A stretch of DNA of 64,000 bases. Source: JAFLTL01 sp964389525. GTDB taxonomy: Bacteria > Bacteroidota > Bacteroidia > Bacteroidales > Muribaculaceae. Position 1 is the first letter of the stretch; every line of letters begins with the position of its first letter. The notes beneath the pieces are model-generated. The model searched no databases. It was not told where the DNA came from and was given only the letters and a program-made list of their open reading frames with translations. The position numbers and the translations under genes are program-made. The stretch is from NCBI GenBank assembly GCA_964389525.1, contig CAYMEX010000004.1:62001-126000 (forward strand). The letters run 5' to 3'. This document shows, in pieces, positions 53,191 through 61,139 of this stretch.

Positions 53191-54357
53191 ATGACTGACG
53201 TTTCATTCGGCGATTTCCTTCTGAGCAACCTGCGACAGTTCTGGGAGTTCACTGGCTTCTACAACTGCACATGGCAGCATATCGTCATGCTCGGCGTAGG
53301 TCTGTTCTTCATATGGCTCGCCATCAAGAAGAACTTTGAGCCGATGCTCCTTGTCCCCATAGGATTCGGAATGCTCATCGGCAACATCCCCTTCAACACA
53401 ACTGCCGGACTCGAAATCGGCATTTACGACGAGGGATCGGTTCTCAACATCCTCTACAACGGTGTCGCTGCCGGATGGTATCCTCCGCTCATATTCCTGG
53501 GCATCGGAGCCATGACCGACTTCACGGCGCTTATCGCTAATCCCAAGCTGATGCTTGTCGGTGCGGCCGCACAGTTCGGCATCTTCGGTGCCTACATGGT
53601 GTCGCTCGCGCTCGGCTTCGCGCCCGACCAGGCCGGTGCCATCGCCATTATCGGCGGTGCCGACGGCCCCACGGCTATCTTCCTGTCGTCAAAGCTCGCC
53701 CCCAACCTCATGGGTGCGATCGCAGTGTCGGCCTACTCCTACATGGCACTCGTTCCCGTGATACAGCCCCCCATCATGAGGCTCCTCACCACAAAGAAAG
53801 AGCGTGTCATCAAGATGAAGCCCGCACGTCAGGTAGCACAGTCCGAGAAGATCATCTTCCCGATTGTCGGACTCATCCTCACATGCTTCGTTGTACCGAC
53901 TGGCATACCTCTGCTCGGCATGCTCTTCTTCGGCAACCTGCTCCGTGAGTGCGGCGTGACCACACGTCTTGCCAAGACTGCATCCAACGCCCTCACCGAC
54001 ATCGTGACGATCCTCCTCGGCATGACAGTAGGTGCATCGACACAGGCCACCACGTTCCTCACCGAGAAGACGATCTTCATCTTCTTCCTCGGCTTCATGG
54101 CGTTCATCATCGCCTCGGCTTCGGGTGTGCTTTTCGTCAAGTTCTTCAACCTGTTCCTGCCGAAATCAAAGAAGCTCAACCCCCTCATCGGCAACGCCGG
54201 TGTATCGGCTGTACCCATGTCGGCACGCATCTCCAACAACCTCGGTCTCGAGTACGACCCCTCCAACTATCTGCTCATGCACGCCATGGGTCCCAACGTT
54301 GCAGGTGTCATCGGATCGGCTGTGGCTGCTGGTGTGCTCCTCGGCTTCCTTGCCTGA
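53191..54357 (+). CDS. mmdB: Sodium-translocating decarboxylase beta subunit
   Basis: 388 residues with about nine to eleven membrane helices. Hallmarks are GIGAMTDFTALIANP, the Asp-bearing GFAPDQAGAIAIIGGADGPTAIF (the Na+-site region) and GPNVAGVIGSAVAAG near the end. It decarboxylates carboxybiotin and pumps about two Na+ outward. Last gene of the operon and followed by a strong terminator. OadB and GcdB are close homologues; the operon context gives the substrate. Confidence 0.95.
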   Translation: MTDVSFGDFLLSNLRQFWEFTGFYNCTWQHIVMLGVGLFFIWLAIKKNFEPMLLVPIGFGMLIGNIPFNTTAGLEIGIYDEGSVLNILYNGVAAGWYPPLIFLGIGAMTDFTALIANPKLMLVGAAAQFGIFGAYMVSLALGFAPDQAGAIAIIGGADGPTAIFLSSKLAPNLMGAIAVSAYSYMALVPVIQPPIMRLLTTKKERVIKMKPARQVAQSEKIIFPIVGLILTCFVVPTGIPLLGMLFFGNLLRECGVTTRLAKTASNALTDIVTILLGMTVGASTQATTFLTEKTIFIFFLGFMAFIIASASGVLFVKFFNLFLPKSKKLNPLIGNAGVSAVPMSARISNNLGLEYDPSNYLLMHAMGPNVAGVIGSAVAAGVLLGFLA

Positions 54358-54376
54358 TAGACAGTCACAACTCAAT

Positions 54377-54414
54377 AAAAAAGGGATTTCGCCCGAGGCG
54401 AAATCCCTTTTTTA
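54377..54414 (+). terminator. Bidirectional terminator after mmdB
   Basis: GGGATTTCGCC and GGCGAAATCCC pair perfectly around CGA, with an A run before and TTTTTT after, so it can serve both mmdB and the convergent DUF308 gene. Confidence 0.95.
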
Positions 54415-54431
54415 GTATCCCTTGACAACGG

Positions 54432-55031
54432 TCAGTCATCCTCGCCCGACTCGATCGGCGTCAGCGTCGGAGTGGAGGAAGCCAAGCTACGGCCACGCAT
54501 TCCCGCAGCCGCAAGCTCAAGCATCGAGGTTGCACCATATATCGCGATACCGATGCCGGTCATTAGCACGACGACATCGGCCGACGCACGCACGCTGCCA
54601 GCACACAATATCACCACACCCTCAACGAGCACCACCACCGGGAAAATATAGAACCACCCCGGGAACTTTATCGGAGCAAAACCATAACCGAGTATGTAGA
54701 TATGCCACAGACCCGCCAGTATCAGCACCACGGCAAGAGCATAGACAATGATCCCGACAAAAAAAGTCGGAAGCAGTATCATGGCCGCCCCGATGCACAT
54801 GCCCCCGATCCCCGAAGTCGTCCCGATGAAAGTCGAGCCGCTGCCCGCGATATTCTTACGCCGGCGACGGGTCGACACGAGCAGATTGATGAAACCGGTA
54901 AGAGCGAACAGCCCGCCGACAAGATACACGATCATCCGCAATATGTCCTGACGGCGCCACATCACACACAGCGCGATTCCGACAGCGAGCGCAAGCACAC
55001 TGCTTATCCACTTTCCACTTCTTGCATTCAT
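54432..55031 (-). CDS. DUF308/HdeD-like membrane protein
   Basis: 199 residues from ATG 55031 (MNARSGKWISSVLALAVG). About six hydrophobic helices in pairs, with the HdeD/DUF308 pattern of short helices separated by Gly-rich turns (LVGGLFALTGFINLLVS). Integral inner membrane; HdeD homologues are linked to acid resistance, but the function of Bacteroidales members is unknown. The frame is open upstream to 55085, but that segment is not membrane-like. Confidence 0.75.
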   Translation of the reverse strand: MNARSGKWISSVLALAVGIALCVMWRRQDILRMIVYLVGGLFALTGFINLLVSTRRRRKNIAGSGSTFIGTTSGIGGMCIGAAMILLPTFFVGIIVYALAVVLILAGLWHIYILGYGFAPIKFPGWFYIFPVVVLVEGVVILCAGSVRASADVVVLMTGIGIAIYGATSMLELAAAGMRGRSLASSTPTLTPIESGEDD

Positions 55032-55112
55032 AGTTGCTACGTTAATACTTACAATATCTGAATATATAACAAATATACGGCGCACATAAGCCGACGTACA
55101 TCCGTTTTTTTT

Positions 55113-55760
55113 TCAACCGATCCAGCCTTCGATGCTGAAATATACGCCTACACAGGCCATTATCATCAGCAACGAGCCTATGACCTTATTTATAAGCCAA
55201 AGCGATCGCACGTTGATATGCGCCCTCACCTTGTTCACAAAAAAAGTGATGGCATACCACCATAGTATCGCGCCCGCGAAGATTGCGAGATAACCGCTGA
55301 TATAGTGATAATAAAGATATTCAGGATCCAGAAAATCAAACTGCGTGAACAGGCCGATGATAAAGAACAGTATCAGCGGATTGGAGAACGTAAACAGAAA
55401 TCCCGTGATAAAGTCAAGCCAGTGCGTCTCATGCTTCTCATCAGGCTTTTTAAGTCCCTTCGCAGGGTTGCTCCTGAAAAGATAATAGCCGAAAGCGATC
55501 AGCACGAGGCTGCCTAAAAACTGAAGCAGATTGCGGTGGGCGTCGATAAAATCGGTGATAAGCGCGAGACCGAGTCCCGCGAGCAGGCAGTAGAAAAGAT
55601 CCGACAGAGCCGCGCCGATGCCGGTGAAAAATGCCGGCCAGCGACCCTTGTTGAGCGTGCGTTGTATACACAACATCCCTATCGGCCCCATAGGAGCCGA
55701 TATAAGCACGCCGATCAGCATACCGCTGAATACTATTTTTGCGAAATACTGCAATTCCAC
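55113..55760 (-). CDS. LysE-family amino acid exporter-like membrane protein
   Basis: 215 residues with about six helices. GVLISAPMGPIGMLCIQRTLNKGRWPAFFTGIGAALSD at the start is the LysE/RhtB hallmark. Export of amino acids or related solutes is inferred from the family; no substrate is clear. It is followed on the same strand by the DUF308 gene (81 bp). Confidence 0.88.
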   Translation of the reverse strand: MELQYFAKIVFSGMLIGVLISAPMGPIGMLCIQRTLNKGRWPAFFTGIGAALSDLFYCLLAGLGLALITDFIDAHRNLLQFLGSLVLIAFGYYLFRSNPAKGLKKPDEKHETHWLDFITGFLFTFSNPLILFFIIGLFTQFDFLDPEYLYYHYISGYLAIFAGAILWWYAITFFVNKVRAHINVRSLWLINKVIGSLLMIMACVGVYFSIEGWIG

Positions 55761-55870
55761 ATTGTAAAATTACATAGTTTTTCAAAATCCCCCTCAAAAA
55801 AAGACCGTAGATTTATCCCATTTAACTTTTTTATTGCACAAAACAGCCCATTCATCGTATATTTGTTGTT

Positions 55871-56557
55871 ATGATTGACTTTCTCAACAACATAGACACG
55901 TCTGTGTTTCTGTTCTTTCACAACATCAGAGATCCGTTTCTCGACTCGTTCATGTGGTACTTCTCCAAAAAACTCATCTGGGTACCCATGTACGCGGCGA
56001 TACTCTTCTTCACATTCTACGATTTCAGCTGGCGCAAAGCCGTGATATGCGTTCTGGCTCTCGCACTCACCATCGCGCTTTCCGACCAGATCTGCGCCAC
56101 AATCATCCGCCCGTATTGCGAGCGCCTCCGGCCCACAAACCCTGATAATCCACTCTCCGCCATGGTCACGCTTGTCAACGGCTATCGCAGCGGACGCTAC
56201 GGATTCCCGTCATGCCACGCCGCCAACACATTCGCCCTCGCCACAATTATCGCGCTCATCGCACGGCAGCGGCGCCTTTCCGTATTCATGTTCATCTGGG
56301 CCGTTATTACATGCTACTCACGCGTCTACCTTGGCGTACACTATCCCGGCGATCTGCTCGTCGGAGCCATTATCGGCAGCATATGCGGCCTCATCGTCTA
56401 CTACGCCGCACTGTATGTCTCATCGAGGATCTTCCCCGCTCCGGCGTTAAGAGCCTCAGGCAACGACATACTGCGCATGAAGTCGCCCGACATCATCACA
56501 CTTGTCGGCATCGTCACAATACTCGTCATTACCGTCATAAGCCTGTGTAAAGCATGA
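55871..56557 (+). CDS. PAP2-family membrane phosphatase
   Basis: 228 residues, about five to six helices. The three PAP2 phosphatase motifs are present: R80-x6-RP (RPYCERLRP), PSCHA (113-117, His116) and SR-x5-H-x3-D (150-161). R80 stands for the usual Lys in motif 1. The family removes phosphate from undecaprenyl pyrophosphate, phosphatidic acid or lipid A; the active site faces the periplasm. Its stop overlaps the next start as ATGA. Confidence 0.88.
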   Translation: MIDFLNNIDTSVFLFFHNIRDPFLDSFMWYFSKKLIWVPMYAAILFFTFYDFSWRKAVICVLALALTIALSDQICATIIRPYCERLRPTNPDNPLSAMVTLVNGYRSGRYGFPSCHAANTFALATIIALIARQRRLSVFMFIWAVITCYSRVYLGVHYPGDLLVGAIIGSICGLIVYYAALYVSSRIFPAPALRASGNDILRMKSPDIITLVGIVTILVITVISLCKA

Positions 56558-56829
56558 CCGTAACAATCGACCATATAAAACGCCTCTACGACACAGGCGA
56601 TCTCGACAGCGCACTCGACATGGCTCGCACGCTCGTGCGGCAGACTCCCGCCGATGCCGACGCGTGGTTTCTCCTCGGCAAGATACTGTGGAGACTCGAC
56701 CGACGCGCCGAAGCCACGTCGGCCTACCGCACTGCAGTCGACATCGACCCCGACAGCCCCGCAGCAATCGCCCTGACCTGTGCCGAAGACATTGCCGATT
56801 ACTTCAACCCCGACCTCTTCAATCCTTGA
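56554..56829 (+). CDS. Small TPR-like protein
   Basis: 91 residues, one to two tetratricopeptide repeats: LYDTGDLDSALDMARTLVRQTPADADAWFLLGKILWRLDRRAEATSAY is the canonical TPR spacing. It starts inside the stop of the PAP2 gene (ATGA), so it is translationally coupled. A scaffold or partner role is likely; partner unknown. Confidence 0.8.
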   Translation: MTVTIDHIKRLYDTGDLDSALDMARTLVRQTPADADAWFLLGKILWRLDRRAEATSAYRTAVDIDPDSPAAIALTCAEDIADYFNPDLFNP

Positions 56830-56882
56830 GAAGACGGGCACGCATCCGCTCATTTCATAACCATCATTACGATAAAGAACCC

Positions 56883-58322
56883 ATGAAAATTGCATCTCTC
56901 GCCATTGCAGCCGCACTACTTACGCCCGCAATCGCATCTGCAGGAGTTTCAAAAAAATCAGCACCCGATCAGGTCATACTCCACGCATGGAGCTGGTCGT
57001 TCAACACGATAGCCGAAAACATGAAGGCCATTGCCGACGCAGGCTACGACATCGTGCAGACATCGCCCGCACAGGCCTGCTTCATCGGCGAAGAAGGAGG
57101 CAAAGCCCTCTTCAGCAAACGCGGCGACAAAAACAAAGGCAAATGGTATTACTACTACCAGCCCACCGACTGGACCGTAGGAAACTACCTGCTCGGATCG
57201 CGCGACGACTTCAAGGCCATGGCCGACAGCGCCATGAAATACAACGTTCGCATCATCGTCGACGTCCTGCCCAACCATACTGCCGTCGACCACACGGCCG
57301 TACTCCCCGCACTCGACCATGCCGTAGGCGGCCATGAAAACCTCTTCCACGCCAATGGCTTCAAAGACATAACCCGTTGGGACGACCGCGAGGAATGCAC
57401 CACCGGCAAGATGGGCGGACTCCCCGACGTCAACACCGAGAACCCCGACTTCCAGTACTACTACCTCCAGTACGTCAACGACCTCATCAACCTCGGAGCA
57501 CGTGGATTCCGCTACGACACCGCCAAACACATCGGTCTCCCCTCCGACCCTGTCGATCCCAAAGCCACACGCAACAACTTCTGGGACGTAGCCACTGGCC
57601 GCGAAGGCGTCAAAGGCCTCTCGCTGCTCATGCCCGACTCACTCTTCATATACGGCGAAGTCCTGCAGGGACGCAACGTTAAAGAACTCGAGTACTCGCA
57701 GTATATCGGTCAGACAGCCTCAAACCTCGGACACGCATTGCGTCAGGTACTTGAGAAACGCGACTTCAACGCCGCCGACATCATCGGATACCACCACCCT
57801 GCCGCCCCCGCCACACTCGTCACATGGGTCGAGAGCCACGACACATACTGCAACCAGCATGAGTCAGCCGGACTCACCGACGAGCAGATACGCCTCGGAT
57901 GGGTCTACCTCGCATCACGCGCCGCAGGCACACCCCTCTTCTTCTCACGTCCCGACGGATCCACACGCGACAACTACTGGGGCAACAACCTCGTCGGTCC
58001 GCGCGGCAACGACGAGTTCTTCCACCCCGAAGTCGTGGCAGCCAACACATTCCGCCACCGCATGGCCGGACAGCCCGAAGCCGTCTCCACATCATCCGAC
58101 GGACGCGTCATACAGGTTGCGCGCGGCACACGCGGCACCGCCCTTATCAACCTGGCCAAGAAAAACACTAAAGTGAAGATCGCCACCACACTCCCCGACG
58201 GCGCCTACACCGACGCAGTCCACGGCACCCCCTTCACCGTGAGCGAAGGCATCCTCACTGCCACCCTCGCCCCCGAAACCACCTACATCCTCTACGCCGC
58301 TCCCCACCCCCGCCGCCACTAA
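56883..58322 (+). CDS. Secreted GH13 alpha-amylase family enzyme
   Basis: 479 residues from ATG 56883 with a signal peptide (MKIASLAIAAALLTPAIASAG). The GH13 catalytic set is visible: VDVLPNHTA, the nucleophile D212 in GFRYDTAKHI, the acid/base E259 in YGEVLQG and D320 in VESHDTY. It hydrolyses alpha-1,4-glucan in the periplasm or at the surface. The frame is open upstream over the TPR gene, which was rejected as coding because the signal peptide begins at 56883. Just after the stop the repeat array begins. Confidence 0.92.
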   Translation: MKIASLAIAAALLTPAIASAGVSKKSAPDQVILHAWSWSFNTIAENMKAIADAGYDIVQTSPAQACFIGEEGGKALFSKRGDKNKGKWYYYYQPTDWTVGNYLLGSRDDFKAMADSAMKYNVRIIVDVLPNHTAVDHTAVLPALDHAVGGHENLFHANGFKDITRWDDREECTTGKMGGLPDVNTENPDFQYYYLQYVNDLINLGARGFRYDTAKHIGLPSDPVDPKATRNNFWDVATGREGVKGLSLLMPDSLFIYGEVLQGRNVKELEYSQYIGQTASNLGHALRQVLEKRDFNAADIIGYHHPAAPATLVTWVESHDTYCNQHESAGLTDEQIRLGWVYLASRAAGTPLFFSRPDGSTRDNYWGNNLVGPRGNDEFFHPEVVAANTFRHRMAGQPEAVSTSSDGRVIQVARGTRGTALINLAKKNTKVKIATTLPDGAYTDAVHGTPFTVSEGILTATLAPETTYILYAAPHPRRH

Positions 58323-58351
58323 CCCCAAAGTGCCGGCACCACATAATAATA

Positions 58352-58456
58352 AAATGCCTGAAAGGCATTTCAAAAAAAGTAGCCGGGTACACCGCAAGGT
58401 GTGCCCGGTAAAAAAGATGCCAACAAGCGTGTCTGAAAGACACCTTGTTACACACT
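58352..58456. repeat. Three-hairpin repeat unit (GCCT-GAA-AGGC family)
   Basis: A copy of the unit at 25712, with loop GCAA instead of GTCA in the middle stem. Separated from the GH13 stop by 30 bp. Confidence 0.85.
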
Positions 58457-58477
58457 GAGGGTTGCCCTATACAATGA

Positions 58478-58915
58478 ATGCCAGAGGCACGATATAATGG
58501 TAAGCCCCAGGCGACCGCACGGGAGCCTGGGGTATATCACACCATCTCCTATTGAGCCTCGGAGAGGCGATGTAATCCTATCGCAGCTACATCAGCTATC
58601 GCAGCTACCGCCGCCCACCGACTAAACACCTCACCTCATGTGAGTGCCGGAGGCACGATATAATGGTAAGCCCCAGGCGACCGCACGGAAGCCTGGGGTA
58701 CACCACGCCCCACACATTGAGCCTCGGAGAGGCGACATAATCCTATAGCAGCTACATTAGCTATCGCAGCTCCCGCCACCCGCCGACCACCCACTTCACC
58801 TCATGTGAGTGCCGGAGGCACGACATAATAGTAAGCCCCAGGCGACCGCACGGAAGCCTGGGGTACACCACGCCATCTCCCATTGAGCCTCGGAGAGGCG
58901 ACACCCGTTGCACCC
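58478..58915. repeat. Tandem array of three ~165-bp repeat units
   Basis: Three head-to-tail units (starting near 58478, 58640 and 58805; the last is truncated). Each has GTGCC-GGA-GGCAC, CCCCAGGC/GCCTGGGG with an inner CCG/CGG, GCCTC-GGA-GAGGC and then CAGCTA-type direct repeats. The same unit is at 60945-61085, on the other side of the two-gene cassette. Confidence 0.88.
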
Positions 58916-58931
58916 ACCTATCCCGGATAAG

Positions 58932-59366
58932 TCAGATGATAGAATCACACGATTCTACTACCGCCGCCTCTGAAGATTCATCGTCTCCACCATATCCTAA
59001 TCCGTCCATAATACACCCGATCGCACTTATGATTATAATGAATACGAACACCGATATTAACAGACGTTCTCCGAAGCCGTTTGCGGGTTTGAGATCCTTT
59101 CGGCAACGATGACAGCGGGTAGCTTTGTATGGAATATCAGTCTTACAATAAGGGCATATACGTCTCTCCGGGTTGACAAGCAACCATTTGACCCAACCGA
59201 CAGAAATCTTCCCGATAAAGACTAATAACCATCTGACAGCGATCCATAAACCATTGGCAATATTAGTTAAGACTCGTTGAGTTTGCGATTTGGGTTTGGA
59301 GTCATTGACATACCATTGCTGATCAAAATTGTTATCCATGAATATTGTTTTAAATTGATTATTCAA
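58932..59366 (-). CDS. Zinc-ribbon membrane protein coupled to the phase-variable nuclease-like gene
   Basis: 144 residues. C71-PY-C74 and C85-HR-C88 form a zinc ribbon in the middle of the protein. A hydrophobic segment (about 37-64: WIAVRWLLVFIGKISVGWV) precedes it and a transmembrane helix (102-119: LLISVFVFIIIISAIG) follows; the tail is acidic. Its ATG overlaps the stop of the nuclease-like gene (ATGA), so translation is coupled to it; a second ATG at 59339 is possible. Not recognised as a named family. A membrane-anchored partner of the nuclease-like protein is the simplest inference. More AT-rich than the window as a whole. Confidence 0.7.
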   Translation of the reverse strand: MNNQFKTIFMDNNFDQQWYVNDSKPKSQTQRVLTNIANGLWIAVRWLLVFIGKISVGWVKWLLVNPERRICPYCKTDIPYKATRCHRCRKDLKPANGFGERLLISVFVFIIIISAIGCIMDGLGYGGDDESSEAAVVESCDSII

Positions 59367-60502
59367 TGAAGTGATTTTAATGCGTCAAGTACATCTACAA
59401 AGGTGCCGGCCACATCATCATCCAATTCCATATACTGATATCGCAGGTAAAGCGGATTGTCAGAACTGAAGAATGTTATAGATGCCTTACGTAACAGATA
59501 GTCGACCTCACCTAACGACATTATAGACTTTGATTGATGAGTACCTATGGTCCACGTCAGTTTACCTTGTTCTTCCGGATCAAACATCAATGAAAGAAAT
59601 AACTCACTGTTGATCTGACGAAAAATATAGATTGGACGTGAATCATCACGGTCTGTTATATTTACAGTTTCAAGTGAGCCTACTGATTTTTGCAATTGTG
59701 AACGGAACACTTCCAATCTTAAAGCCCATTGAGTCCGGGTAATTATCTCATTGGACATATCTGAAACTGCGCGTACTATCTCATTAATTTTTCCCAACGT
59801 AAGATCTCCGCCTCTGGAGGCCATCGACATCAGGCTCTCATAACTTAATTTAGTCAGTTCATTCATAAGTTGATCATCTCGACGCATCGTATAAAGTCCA
59901 TTCGTATAATCTGCAAATTGCACCATTGCCGCGCGTAGATGCACTTCCTTTTCCGGCACATCCGGCAACGACTTAGCGATCCAGTCACTTATCATGGTTG
60001 AGAGTATCATCACATTTGGAGCCACGACCGAACGGATATCTCGATCTGCAAATTGCCAGACATGATCGTCAATATATGACAGGTCTTCTGAGGAAGCGTT
60101 AAGTCCCGGAGAAGGTATAATAACGATATAGAGAGGACGAGAGACCGTGTTATATCCTTCTTCTTCAAGCCTGCTGACATAACGGGCCAATTGATTGGGC
60201 TGCCATTGGGCTCCTTTTATTTTATTTTCAAATATTATTGCATATCCGGCATCCTTTACCATCACATCAATACGTTCCTTCTCAGCAGTGATTACAGGAG
60301 TTCGTGGTTGATGAGGTATATGCAAGACTTTTAATAGACATTCGAGCAGAGACCATCGATTTCCGTCCGACTTCCAGGACAATAAAGAGGCAAGCATCAG
60401 GCTCACCTGAGGCTCAGTAGGATTAAGAGTATCAAGAAAATTAATTTGATAAGGCTGATCAGATAGTCTTTTACGCCTTATCGACAACCATTGTGAAAGC
60501 AA
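59363..60502 (-). CDS. PD-(D/E)XK nuclease superfamily protein, 5' end controlled by a C run (probably phase-variable)
   Basis: The unbroken ORF begins at a TTG at 60502 (379 residues), but coding similarity continues upstream to an ATG at 60588. The catalytic set is of the PDDEXK_4-like kind: E30 in NPTEPQVSLML, D79 in ERIDVMV, E92-N-K94 in AIIFENKIK and Q104 in QPNQLARY. The rest is helical and unrecognised. With the ten C present the upstream ATG frame stops after ten codons; with eight or eleven it joins this ORF, giving about 408 residues. AT-rich relative to neighbours, flanked by direct repeats: an accessory cassette. DNA or RNA cleavage, perhaps in defence, is inferred from the fold only. 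Confidence 0.75.
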   Translation of the reverse strand: MLSQWLSIRRKRLSDQPYQINFLDTLNPTEPQVSLMLASLLSWKSDGNRWSLLECLLKVLHIPHQPRTPVITAEKERIDVMVKDAGYAIIFENKIKGAQWQPNQLARYVSRLEEEGYNTVSRPLYIVIIPSPGLNASSEDLSYIDDHVWQFADRDIRSVVAPNVMILSTMISDWIAKSLPDVPEKEVHLRAAMVQFADYTNGLYTMRRDDQLMNELTKLSYESLMSMASRGGDLTLGKINEIVRAVSDMSNEIITRTQWALRLEVFRSQLQKSVGSLETVNITDRDDSRPIYIFRQINSELFLSLMFDPEEQGKLTWTIGTHQSKSIMSLGEVDYLLRKASITFFSSDNPLYLRYQYMELDDDVAGTFVDVLDALKSLH

Positions 60503-60569
60503 CTGAACCCACCACGCGGCAAATGCGCCATTTGAACGATCATTACATCGCTGATTTACAACATATTTA

Positions 60570-60579
60570 GGGGGGGGGG
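60570..60579 (-). repeat. C10 homopolymer just after the start codon (slippage switch)
   Basis: Ten G on the plus strand, ten C in the reading direction, following ATG AAT TTA (60588-60580). Counts of 8 or 11 open the nuclease-like frame; 10 closes it with TAA at the eleventh codon. Confidence 0.85.
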
Positions 60580-60607
60580 TAAATTCATGAATATCTTATC
60601 GTTTATA

Positions 60608-60639
60608 CAAAAATATAATTATTTTATCTCCCTGCCAAA
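60608..60639 (-). promoter_or_regulatory. Promoter of the nuclease-like/zinc-ribbon operon
   Basis: On the minus strand TTTG (60639-60636), a 20-nt spacer and TATTTTTG (60615-60608), an exact Bacteroidetes consensus. Transcription would begin about 60600, some 12 nt before the ATG at 60588, which supports that ATG as the true start. Confidence 0.85.
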
Positions 60640-60719
60640 CTTCATTCCATGAAATCTCAATTTTATAATTTACGAATTCCAAATCATCACTGCACTATCA
60701 TCATCCCCTTCGAATTACA

Positions 60720-61085
60720 CGGCATCATGATCGCTGTCGTAGACAGCGTCTGTGGTTAACACCACGGTCGCGGCGGAGCCGCAGCGTGGTGAGAAGCATG
60801 CAAGAACATTATACTGACCTCGCAAGAGGTCATCCTGTTTTTCATCCCCCCGCATGTTGCACCTCACTCTCACGGCATCGCAGATGCCGCTACCCGGCGC
60901 AGCCGGAGATTAACCACATCCACACCAAACTACACACCTCACCTCATGTGAGTGCCGGAGGCACGATATAATAGTAAGCCCCAGGCGACCGCACGGAAGC
61001 CTGGGGTACATCACGCCATCTCCTATTGAGCCTCGGAGAGGCGACGTAATCCTATAGTAGCTACATTAGCTATCGCAGCTACCTC
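60720..61085. repeat. Hairpin-repeat cluster right of the nuclease-like cassette
   Basis: No gene from 60640 to 61139. Hairpins in order: CGCTGTC-GTA-GACAGCG (60731-60748), CACCACG/CGTGGTG around an inner GCGGC-GGA-GCCGC (60761-60793), GACCTC-GCAA-GAGGTC (60816-60832), GGCATC-GCA-GATGCC (60875-60890), CCGGC-GCA-GCCGG (60895-60908), then a copy of the 165-bp unit (60945-61085). Confidence 0.85.
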
Positions 61086-61090
61086 CCCAT

Positions 61091-61130
61091 AAAAAAAACG
61101 CCGCCTCTCAATGAGGCAGCGTTTTTTTTA
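61091..61130 (-). terminator. Terminator after the S9 peptidase gene
   Basis: ACGC-GCCTC-type stem (ACGCCGCCTC with GAGGCAGCGT, one mismatch) flanked by A8 and T8 runs, so usable from both strands. It lies 10 bp past the stop. Confidence 0.88.
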
Positions 61131-61139
61131 TAAACTCAT

